This document shows, one piece after another, positions 44,754 through 56,509 of a stretch of 64,000 bases of DNA. The position numbers and the translations under genes are program-made. The DNA comes from Triglochin maritima. Taxonomy: Eukaryota > Streptophyta > Magnoliopsida > Alismatales > Juncaginaceae. The DNA lies in NCBI GenBank assembly GCA_963682175.1, contig OY821784.1, positions 23,293,621 to 23,357,620 on the forward strand, read 5' to 3'. Below the pieces are notes generated by a model. That model was not told the origin of the DNA, made no database searches, and worked only from the letters and a program-made list of their open reading frames with translations. How positions within the stretch are numbered: position 1 is the first letter of the stretch; every line of letters starts with the position of its first letter.

Positions 44754-44769
44754 TTTAAGGGGGGTAGGT
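44754..44769 (+). other. Polypurine tract of element D
   Basis: TTAAGGGGGGTAGG lies directly before the 3' LTR. It is preceded by AATTTCGAGGACGAAATTT, which matches the 3' end of chromovirus pol regions (compare 15835-15860 in F). This supports a chromovirus origin for D. Confidence 0.85.
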
Positions 44770-46574
44770 TGTAAGACCCGCTCTCCTGCTATAATAATAA
44801 TAAGTCCACTCTCCGCGGTTAGGCATAATTGACTTCTTGGAATGTCAAATTGTGTTATGGCATGCTTGTTTGAGTAGATTTGATCAGATTTCTCGTTGGT
44901 CGATCGGGTGCGACACATCGGACGAGTCCGCGGTTGTTTGACTCGATCGACTCAATTTGGGCCCGAGTGAGTGTAGGGTCGGTTTTGGACTAAATCCGTG
45001 GTTAAGTGGCATGGAATTGGAAGGGTTGCATTAGGGTTTGGATGTGCATTTTCGTGGCTTTTGGATGCCTTTCGAATGGTGCCATTTTGGCATGCCTTAA
45101 TGTGACTTGAATAGCCATGAAGCCTATGGAAGTTGGAGGGTTGTTTGCAAACAAAACCCCCTCAACCCAAGCCATCCCTACCCTCTCACCCCCTCACCCA
45201 CGAAATTCAGACCCTCTCCATCTCCCTCTCCGGTGTGCTAGTGGTTGGAGCTTCGACGAGTCAAGTGGAGCAAGCTAGAGTGCATCTTCTGGGAGCAACT
45301 AGACGAAGATCTGGGTGGGCTGATCTCCGGTAATCTCGGGCAAAGTTTTTCGTGAATTCAGGTATGCTCCTGACCCTTGAAGAGTTGTATGGGAGGGGGG
45401 TGTTGGCTGGAGGGCCAGCTAGCACCATGTTGGTGGTTGGTGCAATCAGTTGCACCAACAACCGAGTTCCCTTCTAGCGTGCGCATGGAGCATGCGCTAG
45501 ATGGGTCTGGCTGTGGGGCAGCCAGAGGGACTGGGGTTCCAGTGAGCTCCGGTGAGGTCTGATCAGGAGTGATGAGGTTTCTTCTGGGCTGAGTTTTGGG
45601 GTGGGCACGGATCTGGTTGGGTGTGGCTGGTGCACACAAGATCCGACTAGGATTTGTCTTCAACCCTTTTGACTCTTTGTTTGGATCGGATGGCTGGTCC
45701 AGCTCTTCTAGATGGTGGAAAAGGTCAGGAAAAGGTGTGGAACAAACCTAGGGATGATAAGGGTGAGGGGGATCTTGATGGGCTAGCTCGGTCTGAGCAG
45801 CATGCACTTGAATGGGCTAGCCATACGGTTAGTGCACCATGTGCATCAGCTTGCTCGATTGTTGGGTTGAGCTGCTTGGATGGATCTCTACTGACCCTCT
45901 CCCACCATAGACGGCCTGAGACGGATACTCTAAGCACGTGGGTTGGAGTGGTCAAGGGCTCGGGCATATGTTTGAGTCGATTGAACTTGTTAGCTTGTCT
46001 TTTGTTAGTTATCGTGCTCTATGTGTTGAATGTGTTTTGCTTTATATGACTTGTTGTGTTTCAGTAGCAGATATAACGTGGTTATATGATCGGATGTGTG
46101 TGTATTCCTGATTTTGTAGTCATGCATGCACTTATGAATGTAAACGGGCTCTTTCATATCATGTGCTGATCGTGTCATTTTCTAAAGCAACATATTAACC
46201 CGTTGCATGCATGTATGCTAGTTTAGAGATCTATATCGTCTACTGATATTTTATGCATGTTCCAACATCATTATCGTACTAATATACATGTAATACATAC
46301 CCATATCAACTCTGATCATGCTCTGAAATTTCAGTTATCATCGCATATAAACTCTGAAATTAAGGATGCATGCTACCGATTATTGTGGAGTTTGATTTTC
46401 ATATATCTAGTTGTAATGCATCATTCTATTGCGTATCTGAAGTATATATGTTACTGAAGTGATGAGTTATGATATGGTTATGTATGACCCTTAGGATATT
46501 AGAACTTTTAACATCCTTATCATGACCCGTAGATGACTCGATTATCTATTATCTTGATTTGCTGATCCGGTTAG
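44770..46574 (+). mobile_element. 3' LTR of element D, truncated
   Basis: The first ~1805 bp of the LTR, very similar to 38991-40795. It is broken at GATCCGGTTA (46574) and joined to the gag of element C. The remaining ~1 kb of this LTR copy is missing. Confidence 0.9.
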
Positions 46575-48521
46575 GATGACGCCAAGAAGTGGTTGTACAG
46601 CAACCAGGCGAATTCCTTTAGGACTTGGGATGAGTTTCAATCTGCATTCCTCAAGAAATACTTTCCAAATCATCGGACTCAAAAGTTGAGGAACGAAATC
46701 AATTCGTTCTATCAACTTGAGACCGAAACATTTCATGCATATCTAGAGAGGTTCAAGGAGCTACTATCCTCATGCCCTCACCATAGCATTGAGTTGTGGC
46801 GTCTTTTTCAGATTGTTTACGAGTGTCTTCACATCCCATCCTGGACACTCCTTGAGTCCATGTGTCCAGGAGAGTTCTTAGGAGAGGATGAAAGGGAGGC
46901 ATGGGCTTTCCTAGAAGACCTTGCTGAGAAAACCATACAAAGGGAGAGTGTGAGGGACCCGCCTGCATCATCAAGCATAGGAACGAGGATCGCGAATGCA
47001 AACTAGACTAGATCGGGTGCCGTATTTGCTGTCGATACCACTACGGCCACCGAGACACGCATGGCGGCCTTAATGCGCCGTATGGATTCGATTGAGCTCC
47101 AAAACCAACAAGGTGCACCTCACATGTCCACATCTGATCCAATTCCCTGTCATTCATGTGGTAGGATAGGTCAGGTAGAAAGAGTGTGTGCGTCCATTCC
47201 TCTTGAGATGGAACATGTCAACGCCATATATGACAGAGCTAGGAATGACCCATACTCATCATCTTATAATCCTGGATGGAGGAACCACCCCCAATTTTTC
47301 ATGGAACCAAAATAATGCCCCGGGTGGTCCTTCAAACTCCTCTCGACAACCTAACCAATCATACCAACCTCCCATGCATACACAATCTTATCAGTCGCCC
47401 CAAGCTCCAATCACCAATCAATTGGGTTTCCCAAATTCCAATAATATGGAAACCCGATTCAATTCGCTTTTGAGACCTTGACTCGTAGACTCGAAAACTC
47501 AAAGAAAATTTTTATGTCAACCACAAGTCAAGTTCTCACTTCAAATCAGCAGACCATCAAATCTCTAGAGCTTCAGATGGGCCACTTGGCTCAATCTGTA
47601 CATGAAAGAGAGAGAGGGTCTTTTCCTAGCCTGCCTGAGGCTAACCCCCGCATCTACCAGCAATAACACATGCAAAATGAGAACGTGGTACCTCGGGGGA
47701 GGCAAGTGAACCATGTGGAGGAACCTGTGCACTATGTCAATTCCATTGTGACCTTAAGGAATGGAAAGAAGGTTGGCAATCACATTTCCTTGCCACCACC
47801 ACCTCCATCTATGCAGCCCCTCAGTGGGAATGGTGGTGAAGAAGAGGATGAGGGTAATACACCAGCGCCTCCTTCTCAGGCACCGTAGAAAACCTACCTG
47901 CCAAAAACTCCCTATCCAAGTAGGTTAACCAAAAAGCAGAGTGACACAATGGACAAGATATTAGAGGTGTTTAAGCAAGTTAAGGTTAACATCCCCTTAT
48001 TGGATGTCATCCAACAAATACCTCAATATGCCAAAGTGTTGAAGGATCTCTGCACAACCAAGAGGAAGACCAATGTTCCTAAGAAAGTATTCTTGGCTGC
48101 AAATGTAAGCTCACTTTTGTCCAATTCTGCCTACACAAAATACAAGGACCCTGGGTGTCCTACTATTTAGTGTACGATAGGGGACACTAGCATGAGTAAT
48201 GTTTTTCTTGATTTAGGATCAGCGGTCAACCTCCTCCCATTTTCTATTTATCAACAGTTAAATTTGGGAGAATTGAAACCAACTAAGATCACCCTCCAAT
48301 TGGCGGATAGATCCATTCGTATTCCAAAGGGGATTATCGAGGACGTGCTTATCAAAGTTGGAGATTTTATATTTCCAGTCGATTTTGTTGTCCTCGATAC
48401 AAATCCTGTTGCGAACACTCACTCTGAAATACCTTTGATTTTGGGTAGACCATTTCTGGAAACTTCCAACACCTTAATTAATTGTAGAAATGGTCTCATA
48501 AGCTCTCATTCGGTAACATGA
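46575..48521 (+). pseudogene. Athila-type Gag-protease polyprotein (element C), broken
   Basis: The frame opens inside the Gag core (AKKWLYSNQANSFRTWDEF, then KKYFPNHRTQKLRNEI, then RFKELLSSCPHHSIELW) and has a TAG at 47004. A zinc knuckle follows (47148-47189), whose His is replaced by Gln (CHSCGRIGQVERVC), so it would not bind zinc normally. Between about 47290 and 47470 the sequence reads in another frame. The Gag C-terminus and linker follow (TLRNGKKVGN), then the protease (DLGSAVNLLPF, Asp codon 48210). The frame ends at 48521. No RT or integrase follows. It is the paralogue of B1 (1764-3800), better preserved in the Gag core. The N-terminus of Gag and the 5' LTR were lost at the junction with D. 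Confidence 0.88.
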
Positions 48522-50839
48522 GTGTCGAGTTTCATGTGTTCAACTCTTGTAGGCAACAGGAGCCCATGGATCAACCTTTAAATCTCAATCTCATCCGCCA
48601 ATTAGAGAAAGCATCGCAAAATAAACGAACACCCCTAACACCAATGCAACCCATTGAGAATGTTTGTGGGGACAACTAAAACTCATTGCCTGTCTTTGCA
48701 ATGCAACAGAGTGAGCTGGTATCAAACATGAATGTCCAAAAGGAGTGTTCGTTGCACGATTCAGTTGAGATTACTAGTGCGAGTGAGACACCTCATCATA
48801 TGCCAATACCAGAAGGTGTCTCCACCTAATGTCCCATGGCCATTGAGCCATTTGAGCTTCATCTTGACTCCAACAAGGACCCACCTATGACCGAGCTTAT
48901 GCTTGATGAGATAAATGATGGTGGGAGGTCCTTGTTGGATGACTTGGGGAGAAGCCCCATTCTTAGTGATGCAGGTCTGCTGCATCCATCGAATGAGCTT
49001 GAGGAACTCATTCCGATGCACCCCCCTATTGGTTGGAGGGTTTTGTTCGATGAGCAACTAAACCCTAGTGAGGCAACACAACTTCATTCATTCATGTTGC
49101 CCACACCCAACCAATATCATGAGGGGTTCGAGCCTTTCAGCTTTGACCTTTCACCCCTCATGACACCTCAGAGTACCGGTGAAGTTTGCCCATCTCGGTA
49201 AGTCTCTGGTCCTCATGACTTGATGTTCTCATTTGATGTTCCTTGACCAAATGATTATGAGAATATCGTTGTTGCTGTATATATCATGTAAAAAATCGAA
49301 AAAAAAGAAAAAAAAAGAAAAAAAAAGAAAAAGAAAAAGAAAAAACTGTGTAATAAAAGACTCCATGAGCGAGCATTGATTGTTGTGGGCCCCAACCCTT
49401 GTGCACTTGGGCCCCATTTCTTCACGTATTTGTCTCCCTTCTTCAGTATATCACAGGTTTTGAGGGAATTCAGGTTTGTGTCCATCACCATAACCACGAA
49501 CTTCCTTTTGCGCTTTATGTTGGTGAGATCTTTCATTTTTCAAGCATAAATCCATGTAGTATCTTGTTCACATTCATTGAGGACAATGCATGAAGTCGGT
49601 GTGGGGGGGTGCTTTACGTGTGTACATAGTCGAGTCTTTTCTTTTGATTTTTGTTTTCTTTTGTGTGCATTGTTAGGGTCATGTTAGTGTGCTGCATTTA
49701 ATATCGATATATCTGCTTGCCATGATCCTTGGGTGACTTGTCTTCTTTTGCATGCCTAGTGCTTTAAAGTTTTCACATTTCTTTCAAATTCTTCATGTGT
49801 TTGCGAAATGAAATGTTTTTGTAGGTTTTGCGTATGTTTAGCATGTGCAAAACCGTTGAGAGGCAAAGTAAAAAGAAAGCTCCCAAAATTGTCTTGAACT
49901 TGATGCATTAGGGTATCTAGTTTACTGCTTTAGGTCTTATAGAGTCGTTAGGATGCACCCTGGTTTTCCCTCCGGGGGCGTGTAATCATAGGGTTTCAGT
50001 ACTCAAACATTTAAAGAAGTCCACCCTGAACCTTGTGAGTCAAATAATTCGTGTCTTTTAGTATAAGGAAGTTTGTCGTAGTCAATGGTCCTTAATCTCT
50101 TTTTGTGAAACTTAAGTGTAGGGGTTTTGGTTCCCATGTAGATAAATAAATAAGTTGTGTTCTCTCTTCTCGCACGACTCCTATCACTCGGGAAAGTAGG
50201 TCTGATGAGACTTTTTGCGTGGTGCTTTCGAGTCATCTGACTTGGGATGCACCGACTGAACATCCATTACACGGGTGATAGGGATCGCCCTATGTGGAGA
50301 TTTGGGGGAAGGTGTACGTGATATTGTAAGTCCTCATAGGCAATGATGCATGAAACCCGACCCTGGGAGAATCAAACACCAACCAATGAAATGCTCCAAA
50401 GAAGGAAAAAAGTGTCAAATAAGAACCAAAATGGACTTTACACATTGTATCACATTCTGAAGTTAAGGTTGCCCATGTCTTTCACTTAAGTCCTTAACTA
50501 ACTCTCACGAATAACTTATTAGGCTAGGTGTGTGGATCGATTAGATGTATAGAGTCGACCTGTAGTATTATCGCGTCCCATGATCGACAATATGAGTCCA
50601 ACGAGTCGTGTAACTAGATTGGTTAATGCATCTTTGTTCGTATATTGTGGGTGTATCCGCTGAAAACCCTCAGGAGACAACACTCCTCCTCCTTGGCGAC
50701 AAGGAGGTTTAACGGCTTGTTGCACGTGCTAAGTGCAACCGTGATTCCTACGAAAGTGAGTTAGGATTTCTTGTTTTTCGTATGCCTTTTCTATTCTTTG
50801 TTTTGCTCGGGACTAGCAAAAGTTAGGTGTGGGTGTATT
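48522..50839 (+). other. 3' internal region of element C with purine and polypurine tracts
   Basis: One unassigned frame (48836-49201) continues the acidic region found after the protease. Then come a purine tract (49293-49345), conserved non-coding sequence (aligned with B1 4330-6500), the uninterrupted counterpart of the B1 CACTA insertion site (50267-50283), and the Athila-type end (CTCGGGACTAGCAAAAG, then GTGTGGGTG) before the LTR. Confidence 0.75.
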
Positions 50840-52216
50840 TGATTGACATAATTTTATGCTTATATTTGTATCTTATATCCATTATCTTTCACCTAAACAT
50901 TGCTATGTTACGAGTTTTATGTTTGAATTTCAGAAATAAATAGGTTTTAAGAGATCAAGCATAAAAGGACCCAAAAGCTGGGAAAAAGGACTGAATTGTG
51001 AGATCTGGGGACTAAGATGCAAGGGACAAGGACCTGAACGTAAGACCAAAGGACCAAAGAGCAAAACAAAAAACTCCACACCATCATGGGGAGTATTTTG
51101 GCAATTCTATTCGGGTCGGAGCTCCAACAAGTCAAGTAACCGCATCAAAGACAAACAATACCAGCAAGAAAAGCCCACAACAAATTCCAACCCGATCCAA
51201 ACTTTATGGACCGCTAATTGGCGGTCCAGATCACTCTGGATCCGCTCAACTTTCCCCAGCACATGTATTAGAGGATGTTTAGGCTATTTTTGGTATTTGT
51301 TTAGTCCCACATCGGGGGATTGTCCCGGATTGCATTTTTCTATGGCTATAAATAGAACTCTTCACCTTCTACTGTAGTCATTTCATATTTTAAGTGGCTA
51401 TTCTTCCTACTAGAAGTGAGACCTTGAAGCACACACTAAAGTAGGAGGATGCTACTTGAAATGTGAGTCACTTTAATAAAAGTTTCTTTATTATGTTGTT
51501 TGTTTTATGTTTCTTGTTTTACTTTGTTTAATTTCATTTCATTAGTGTTAGTAGCTTAGTTAATATGCTTTCCTTGCTTAGTTTAATAATTAGTCTAATG
51601 TGTAGTGTGTAGTTCAATCCCCTTTGGGAGGTGGAGTAGATGTTCATACATGGAAATGGGAATGGAATGAATGCTTTATTTACAATATGTTGATAAAACA
51701 TGAATGTATGCTTGCTTGTTTAGGATAGAATTTATAACTTGATGAGTTTTGCCAAAATAATTAGACACCTCTCATGCTTGTTTTAGTTCTGAAATAGACA
51801 ACTTGTATATGTAAATGTTAATCAACTAGGTTGGTGAATGGATTGATAGGTTTTGCCATAACGTTTAGACACTTCCTATGCATGATAACACCACCTTCAT
51901 TTGTGCTTAAAGAATGTGTTCAACACCCACCTCTTTGCATGTGTGCACTCACTCCACCCCTTAGGGGTTTTTCATTTCTGAATTCGAGCACTCTTATTTC
52001 GTTCTTAGTTTAGTTTTAGTTAATCGTTTGTTGCTTTCTTTCACATTTCGTACTTTGTAGTGTAGTGTAGCGTAGAGTAGGATAATCAATTCTCTTCCCT
52101 ATTTTTGCCACTTGATTTCATGTAAACGAGAGGTTGCTCACCTCCCTGAGGACGACCCGTATTTGCCACCGCTTCAACGCGGCCGTAAACTTACGGTTTA
52201 ATTAAAACGTTCAACA
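50840..52216 (+). mobile_element. 3' LTR of element C (family B)
   Basis: It starts TGATTGACATAATTTTATGC and ends near 52213-52216 (...GTTCA or ...CAACA). U3 has the family palindrome, nearly perfect (GGACCGCTAATTGGCGGTCC, 51209-51228), then the USE-like box and TATA. Two copies of the ~45-bp repeat lie at 51739-51780 and 51841-51885. It abuts D LTR sequence at 52217. Confidence 0.87.
51304..51354 (+). promoter_or_regulatory. Element C LTR promoter: USE-like box plus TATA
   Basis: GTCCCACATCG at 51304-51314 matches the U-snRNA upstream sequence element exactly, and TATAAATA is at 51347-51354, 32 bases further. The arrangement equals that of B1. Confidence 0.7.
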
Positions 52217-54009
52217 ATGGATCTCTACTGACCCTCTCCCACCACAGACCGCTTGAGAGGGATACTCTAAGCACGTGGGTTGGAGTGGTCAGGGGCTCAT
52301 GCATCTCGTTGTGAGTCGATTGAACTTGTTAGCTTGCCTATTGTAAGTTATCGTGTTCTATGTGTTGAATGTGTTTTGCTTTATATGACTTGTTGTGTTT
52401 CAGTAGCAAATATAATGTGGTTATATGATCTGGTGTGTGGTCCTGATGTTGTAGTCATGCATGCACTTATGAATGTAAACGGGCTCTTCCATATCATGTG
52501 TTGATTGTGTCATATTGTAAAGCAACATATTAAACCGTTGCATGCATGTATGCTAGTTTAGAGATCTATATTGTCTACTGATATTTTATGCATGTTCCAA
52601 CATGATTATCCTACTGATATACATGTAATCCATACCCATATCAACTCTGATCATGCTCTGGGATTTCAGTTATCATCGCATATACACTCTGAAATTAAGG
52701 ATGCATGCTATCGATTATTGTGGAGTTTTATATTGATATATCTTGCTGTAATGCATCATCCTATTGCGTCTTTCATGTCTATATGTTACTGAAGTGAAGT
52801 GTTATGATATGGTTATATATGACCCTTAGGATATCAGACCTTATAACATCGTTATCATGACCCGTAGATGACTCGATTAGCTATTATCTTGATTTGCCGA
52901 TCCGGTTATGATTGCTTGCTGTTGTGAGTTTCATTTGATTACTGATTGGGATGTTATGATTTTGATTTGTTTGGGGGCTGTTTGGAGGGTATCTGGATAC
53001 CTTTCCTTGAGCTCGTTCCACATACTGTAGATGCATTAGATTAAGATGCTTAAGTAGCTTGCATTACATTTTATCTGATTAATAATTCTGGGCACGTTCT
53101 GTTTTCTGGGCCGACGGGCCACGAGTGGGTCATGATATGGAAGGTCAGGCTGGTGTTCTGGTCAAAGGTGGTCGGGTGCCACCGTCGGGTGCCACGAGTT
53201 TCAACAGAAGGCTATGACTCCATAAGTGGCGCACCATTCCAGAGGCCATTGGCATAAGACCTTCACGTTGGGAGGCCAGGCGTAAGATAAGTCCTGGGCA
53301 GGTGTGCTGCCATTCTGCCTCAGGGTAGGTGTTCCCAAGTTCGCGATGACACCATGTAGGTCACTTGCCGCGAATTGGGATACTTATCCGGCGCACCGCT
53401 TTGTGCCGAGCGGTGGGTCACTGTCAAGTGACCACCTTTGACCAGCGAGGCTGGTGTTCTGGTTCATTTTGAGGAATGGTTCGGGTGCGCCCGACTGACA
53501 CGACTTATGGAGTCATAGCCTTCTGTTGCATTATGTGCTTTTCTGTTTTCGGATGTTTTTTTCTTAGATAGATTGCATGGATTCTTCCATATAACTCCGA
53601 TTGGGCCAGGGGCATACTTGGTTTTCTTTATAGAAAACTAACGTATATGTTGATGCGGTGCTTGCAGGTACTTAGATTCCTACATGGTAGACTCGACGAG
53701 TAGTCGAAGATTCTGTACACGAGGGACACGTGTACCAGATTCTTCAGTTTGCCTTTTGCTTCCGCATTATTTATGATGTATTTCCCTTTTGAACTCAATG
53801 TAATGTATTTGACCTTGTTACCATATATGGATAATCTCTCACTTTTCAGTTATGTTTTATGTTAGTCTATTCATGTATGATCTCTCTACGTATTGTCGAG
53901 TCGTTGTTTGGTCTGTCTTTTGTAACTCCTTCGGTCGTCGTGGAGGTCTCTGATCGCGACACTTGTAGTCTTTCCCAGTGTGCGTACCTGCGAGATCGGG
54001 GGCGTTACA
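52217..54009 (+). mobile_element. Second D-family LTR fragment (D2)
   Basis: Corresponds to 40098-41795 of the D 5' LTR and ends GGCGTTACA. It overlaps in content by about 700 bp with the truncated 3' LTR at 44770-46574 and is more diverged, with a ~110-bp extra segment at 53132-53240, so it belongs to a different D copy. The hairpin motif is at 53611-53643. Confidence 0.85.
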
Positions 54010-55238
54010 AGTTGTGTCGACTTTTGGTTCGTTCGAAGGTGAGTGGGAAAGAAAGGAGAAAAGATTGATTACACTAAACGACACTACACTAAACTAGTAA
54101 ACAACAAGGAAGGAAATGGAAGTATAAAACGAACTAAAACTAAGCTAAGCAACTACTAATAGGAAGGATGAAATTCAGGAATGGAAAACCCCTAAGGGGT
54201 GGATTGTGTGTGTGCACATGAAATAAGTGTGGTGAATGCATACAATAAGCTCAACTGTAGTTAGTGTTTGTTAATGCATAAGAAGTACCTAATGGCAAGA
54301 CCTATCATTTAAACACTAACCGAGGTAATTAATATGAGCATGACAAGTTTGTTATTAAGAACATAAACGAGCATGGAATGTACCTAACTATGGCAGAAAG
54401 CATCAAGTAAAGTTCTTATTAATTCAAGCAAACATACTAATATTTCTCACAAACAATAATATCTAGCATTCATACCATCTACATAACATGTACACACATC
54501 TACTCCACCCCCAAAGGGGATGGAACTACTCACACATATTTAAACTAACATTTATACTAAGGAAAGAAGACATACTTAAACTAATTATAAGAACACTAAA
54601 CAACAAGTTAACTAAAAGACATAAAACTAAAGAAGCATGCAAGCATATGAAAGGAAATTAAACTAAGAAACAAACAACATAACTAATGGAAAACATCTAT
54701 TTATTACTCACTCAATTACAAGTAGCCTCTCTCCACCAGGACTTTGCTTCAAGGCTTTAACTCTTAGTAGAGAGGATGCCCACCAAGAGAGAGATGGGGG
54801 TACAAGAGAGGAGGGAGAGTTCTATTTATAACCATAGAAAAAAGGTAATCCGGGACAATCCCCCAGTATGGGACTAAACAAATACCAAAAATAGCCTAAA
54901 CACAAACTAATACATGTGCTCGCAAAGTCTTAGCGGATCCGGAGCGATCCGGACCGCCAAGTAGCGGTTCCAGACAGCCAAAATACTCCCCAGGATGGTG
55001 TGGAGTTTTCTGTTTTGCTCTTTAGTCCTTCTATCTTGCATTCGGGTCCTTCGATCTTGCATCTTAGTCCTCGAGTCTCTCAACTCAGTCCTTTTTCTTT
55101 CTTTTAGGTCCTTTCATGTCTCTTTTCTTCAAATCTCTTTATTTCTGAAATTCAAACATAAAGCTCATTACGTACCATTGTTTAGGTGAAAGATAATGGA
55201 TATAAGATACAAATGTAAGCATGAACTGATGTCAATCA
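54010..55238 (-). mobile_element. Family-B LTR, minus strand, 3'-truncated
   Basis: On the minus strand it starts TGATTGACATCA at 55238 and runs to GTCGACACAAC near 54010, lacking the last ~90 bp. It has a decayed palindrome (54951-54971), a decayed USE-like site (54874-54864) and TATAAATA (54830-54823). It is joined at its start to LTR sequence of E. Confidence 0.82.
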
Positions 55239-55240
55239 CC

Positions 55241-55925
55241 GATCACGACCTTAAAGGTAAACATGCAACAATGCCTGAGTTTCCAGAAGGAAATCCCGTA
55301 TGCCAAACTCTACAAATGCATGAAACTGAAATACTCTAGCATGTAATTCTATCCACAAAGAAAAGTATAAGACAAGGCTGGGCTCCAAGGTTTTTTCACC
55401 CAACCACAACAACACTCAACGTCGTCAAGCTGGGCTCAAAGGCTTTTTCACCCAACAACAGCTACCACGACATGACCAAGGCTCTTTCACACAACCCGAA
55501 CATTTTAAGGGCTCCAGGACTTTTTCACCCAACCCTTATCACGTGGTCCTTGCGTAGGGGCTCTTTCACCCAACCTAAATGAACTACGGAGCTCCAGGGC
55601 TTTTTCACCCAACCCCGCACAGACTAGCTGCGCTCCAGGGCTTTTTCACCCATCCTCAACTCTCACAACAATTACGGGGCTCGAGGGCTTGTTCATCCAA
55701 CCACCGCAACACCTGTTCTCACAAGAACACTTGTCGGAAGAACACCGACACCACACCTCGTCTCACAAGGATAACCACATCAAACGCACCTCACAAGTAC
55801 AAAACTGGACAATATCGGTTGACTGAACCAAGAGTCTCGGTCGACCGAGTCTCACTAAATCTGGGCAAATACGTCGATCGACACTCCATCGGTCGAACAA
55901 CTCCCACCAACAACACATGTTTGGT
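55241..55925 (-). mobile_element. 3' LTR fragment of chromovirus E
   Basis: Aligns with 60760-61455 of the 5' LTR, with the hairpin (55271-55304), a ~26-bp minisatellite and one palindrome pair (about 55815-55845). It lacks both the LTR end (about 245 bp, lost at the junction with the B LTR) and the LTR start with the polypurine tract (deleted at about 55925). Confidence 0.82.
55378..55705. repeat. Minisatellite in the E 3' LTR
   Basis: Eight or more copies of GGGCTCCAGGGCTTTTTCAC with CCAACC after it, at irregular 30-60 bp spacing. The same array is at 60893-61236 in the 5' LTR. Confidence 0.85.
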
Positions 55926-55969
55926 TCGGTCCCTAATTTCATACTCGAAATTAGAACCAAAACTCACTA

Positions 55970-56491
55970 AACAGCTCTAGAAACTTCTTCCGAACCTCCT
56001 CCTCGATCTCCCAAGTAACCTCTCGCTCACTGTGGTGCTGCCATCTGACCTTCACCATCGGGATGGTCTTCCTCCTCAATGGATGCTCCATCCAATCCCC
56101 AATCTGCACAGGTCTGTCCTAGAGAGACAAACCCTAACGGATCTCTAGAACCTCTAACTGAATCACATGAGAAGGATCTACTACGTACTTCGGTCGGCAT
56201 CGAAACGTGGAAGACGTTGTGAAGACCAGAAAACTGTGGTGGCAGCGCAACCATGTTGGCAACATCTCCAATACGGTTGAGAATCTCAAACGACCTGACA
56301 TACCTTGGACTGTGCTTCCTCTTCTTCCCGAATGTCATCACTCCTCGAGATGGTGAAATCTTCAGGAAGACATGATCACCTACTTCAAACCTCAACTCTC
56401 GCCTACGCCTATCTGCGTAGCTCTTCTGCCTGCTCTGAGCTGCCGCTAGTCTCTGCCTGATCACATCCACATGCTCAGCATACATCTGCAT
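55970..56491 (-). pseudogene. Integrase C-terminus and chromodomain, element E
   Basis: Encodes RQKSYADRRRREL, then VGDHVFLKISPSRGV (integrase C-terminal region). It then shifts frame and continues as a chromodomain-like tail (VRWQHHSEREVTWE) down to about 55970. It is homologous to the better preserved F copy at 15797-16297. The frame breaks make it non-functional. Confidence 0.8.
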
Positions 56492-56509
56492 AATCTCAGG
56501 ACCAACTAG

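Noticed and set aside
55579..55980. 133-codon frame crossing the end of the E LTR
   Set aside because: Antisense to E, made of minisatellite repeats encoding His/Pro/Thr-rich sequence.
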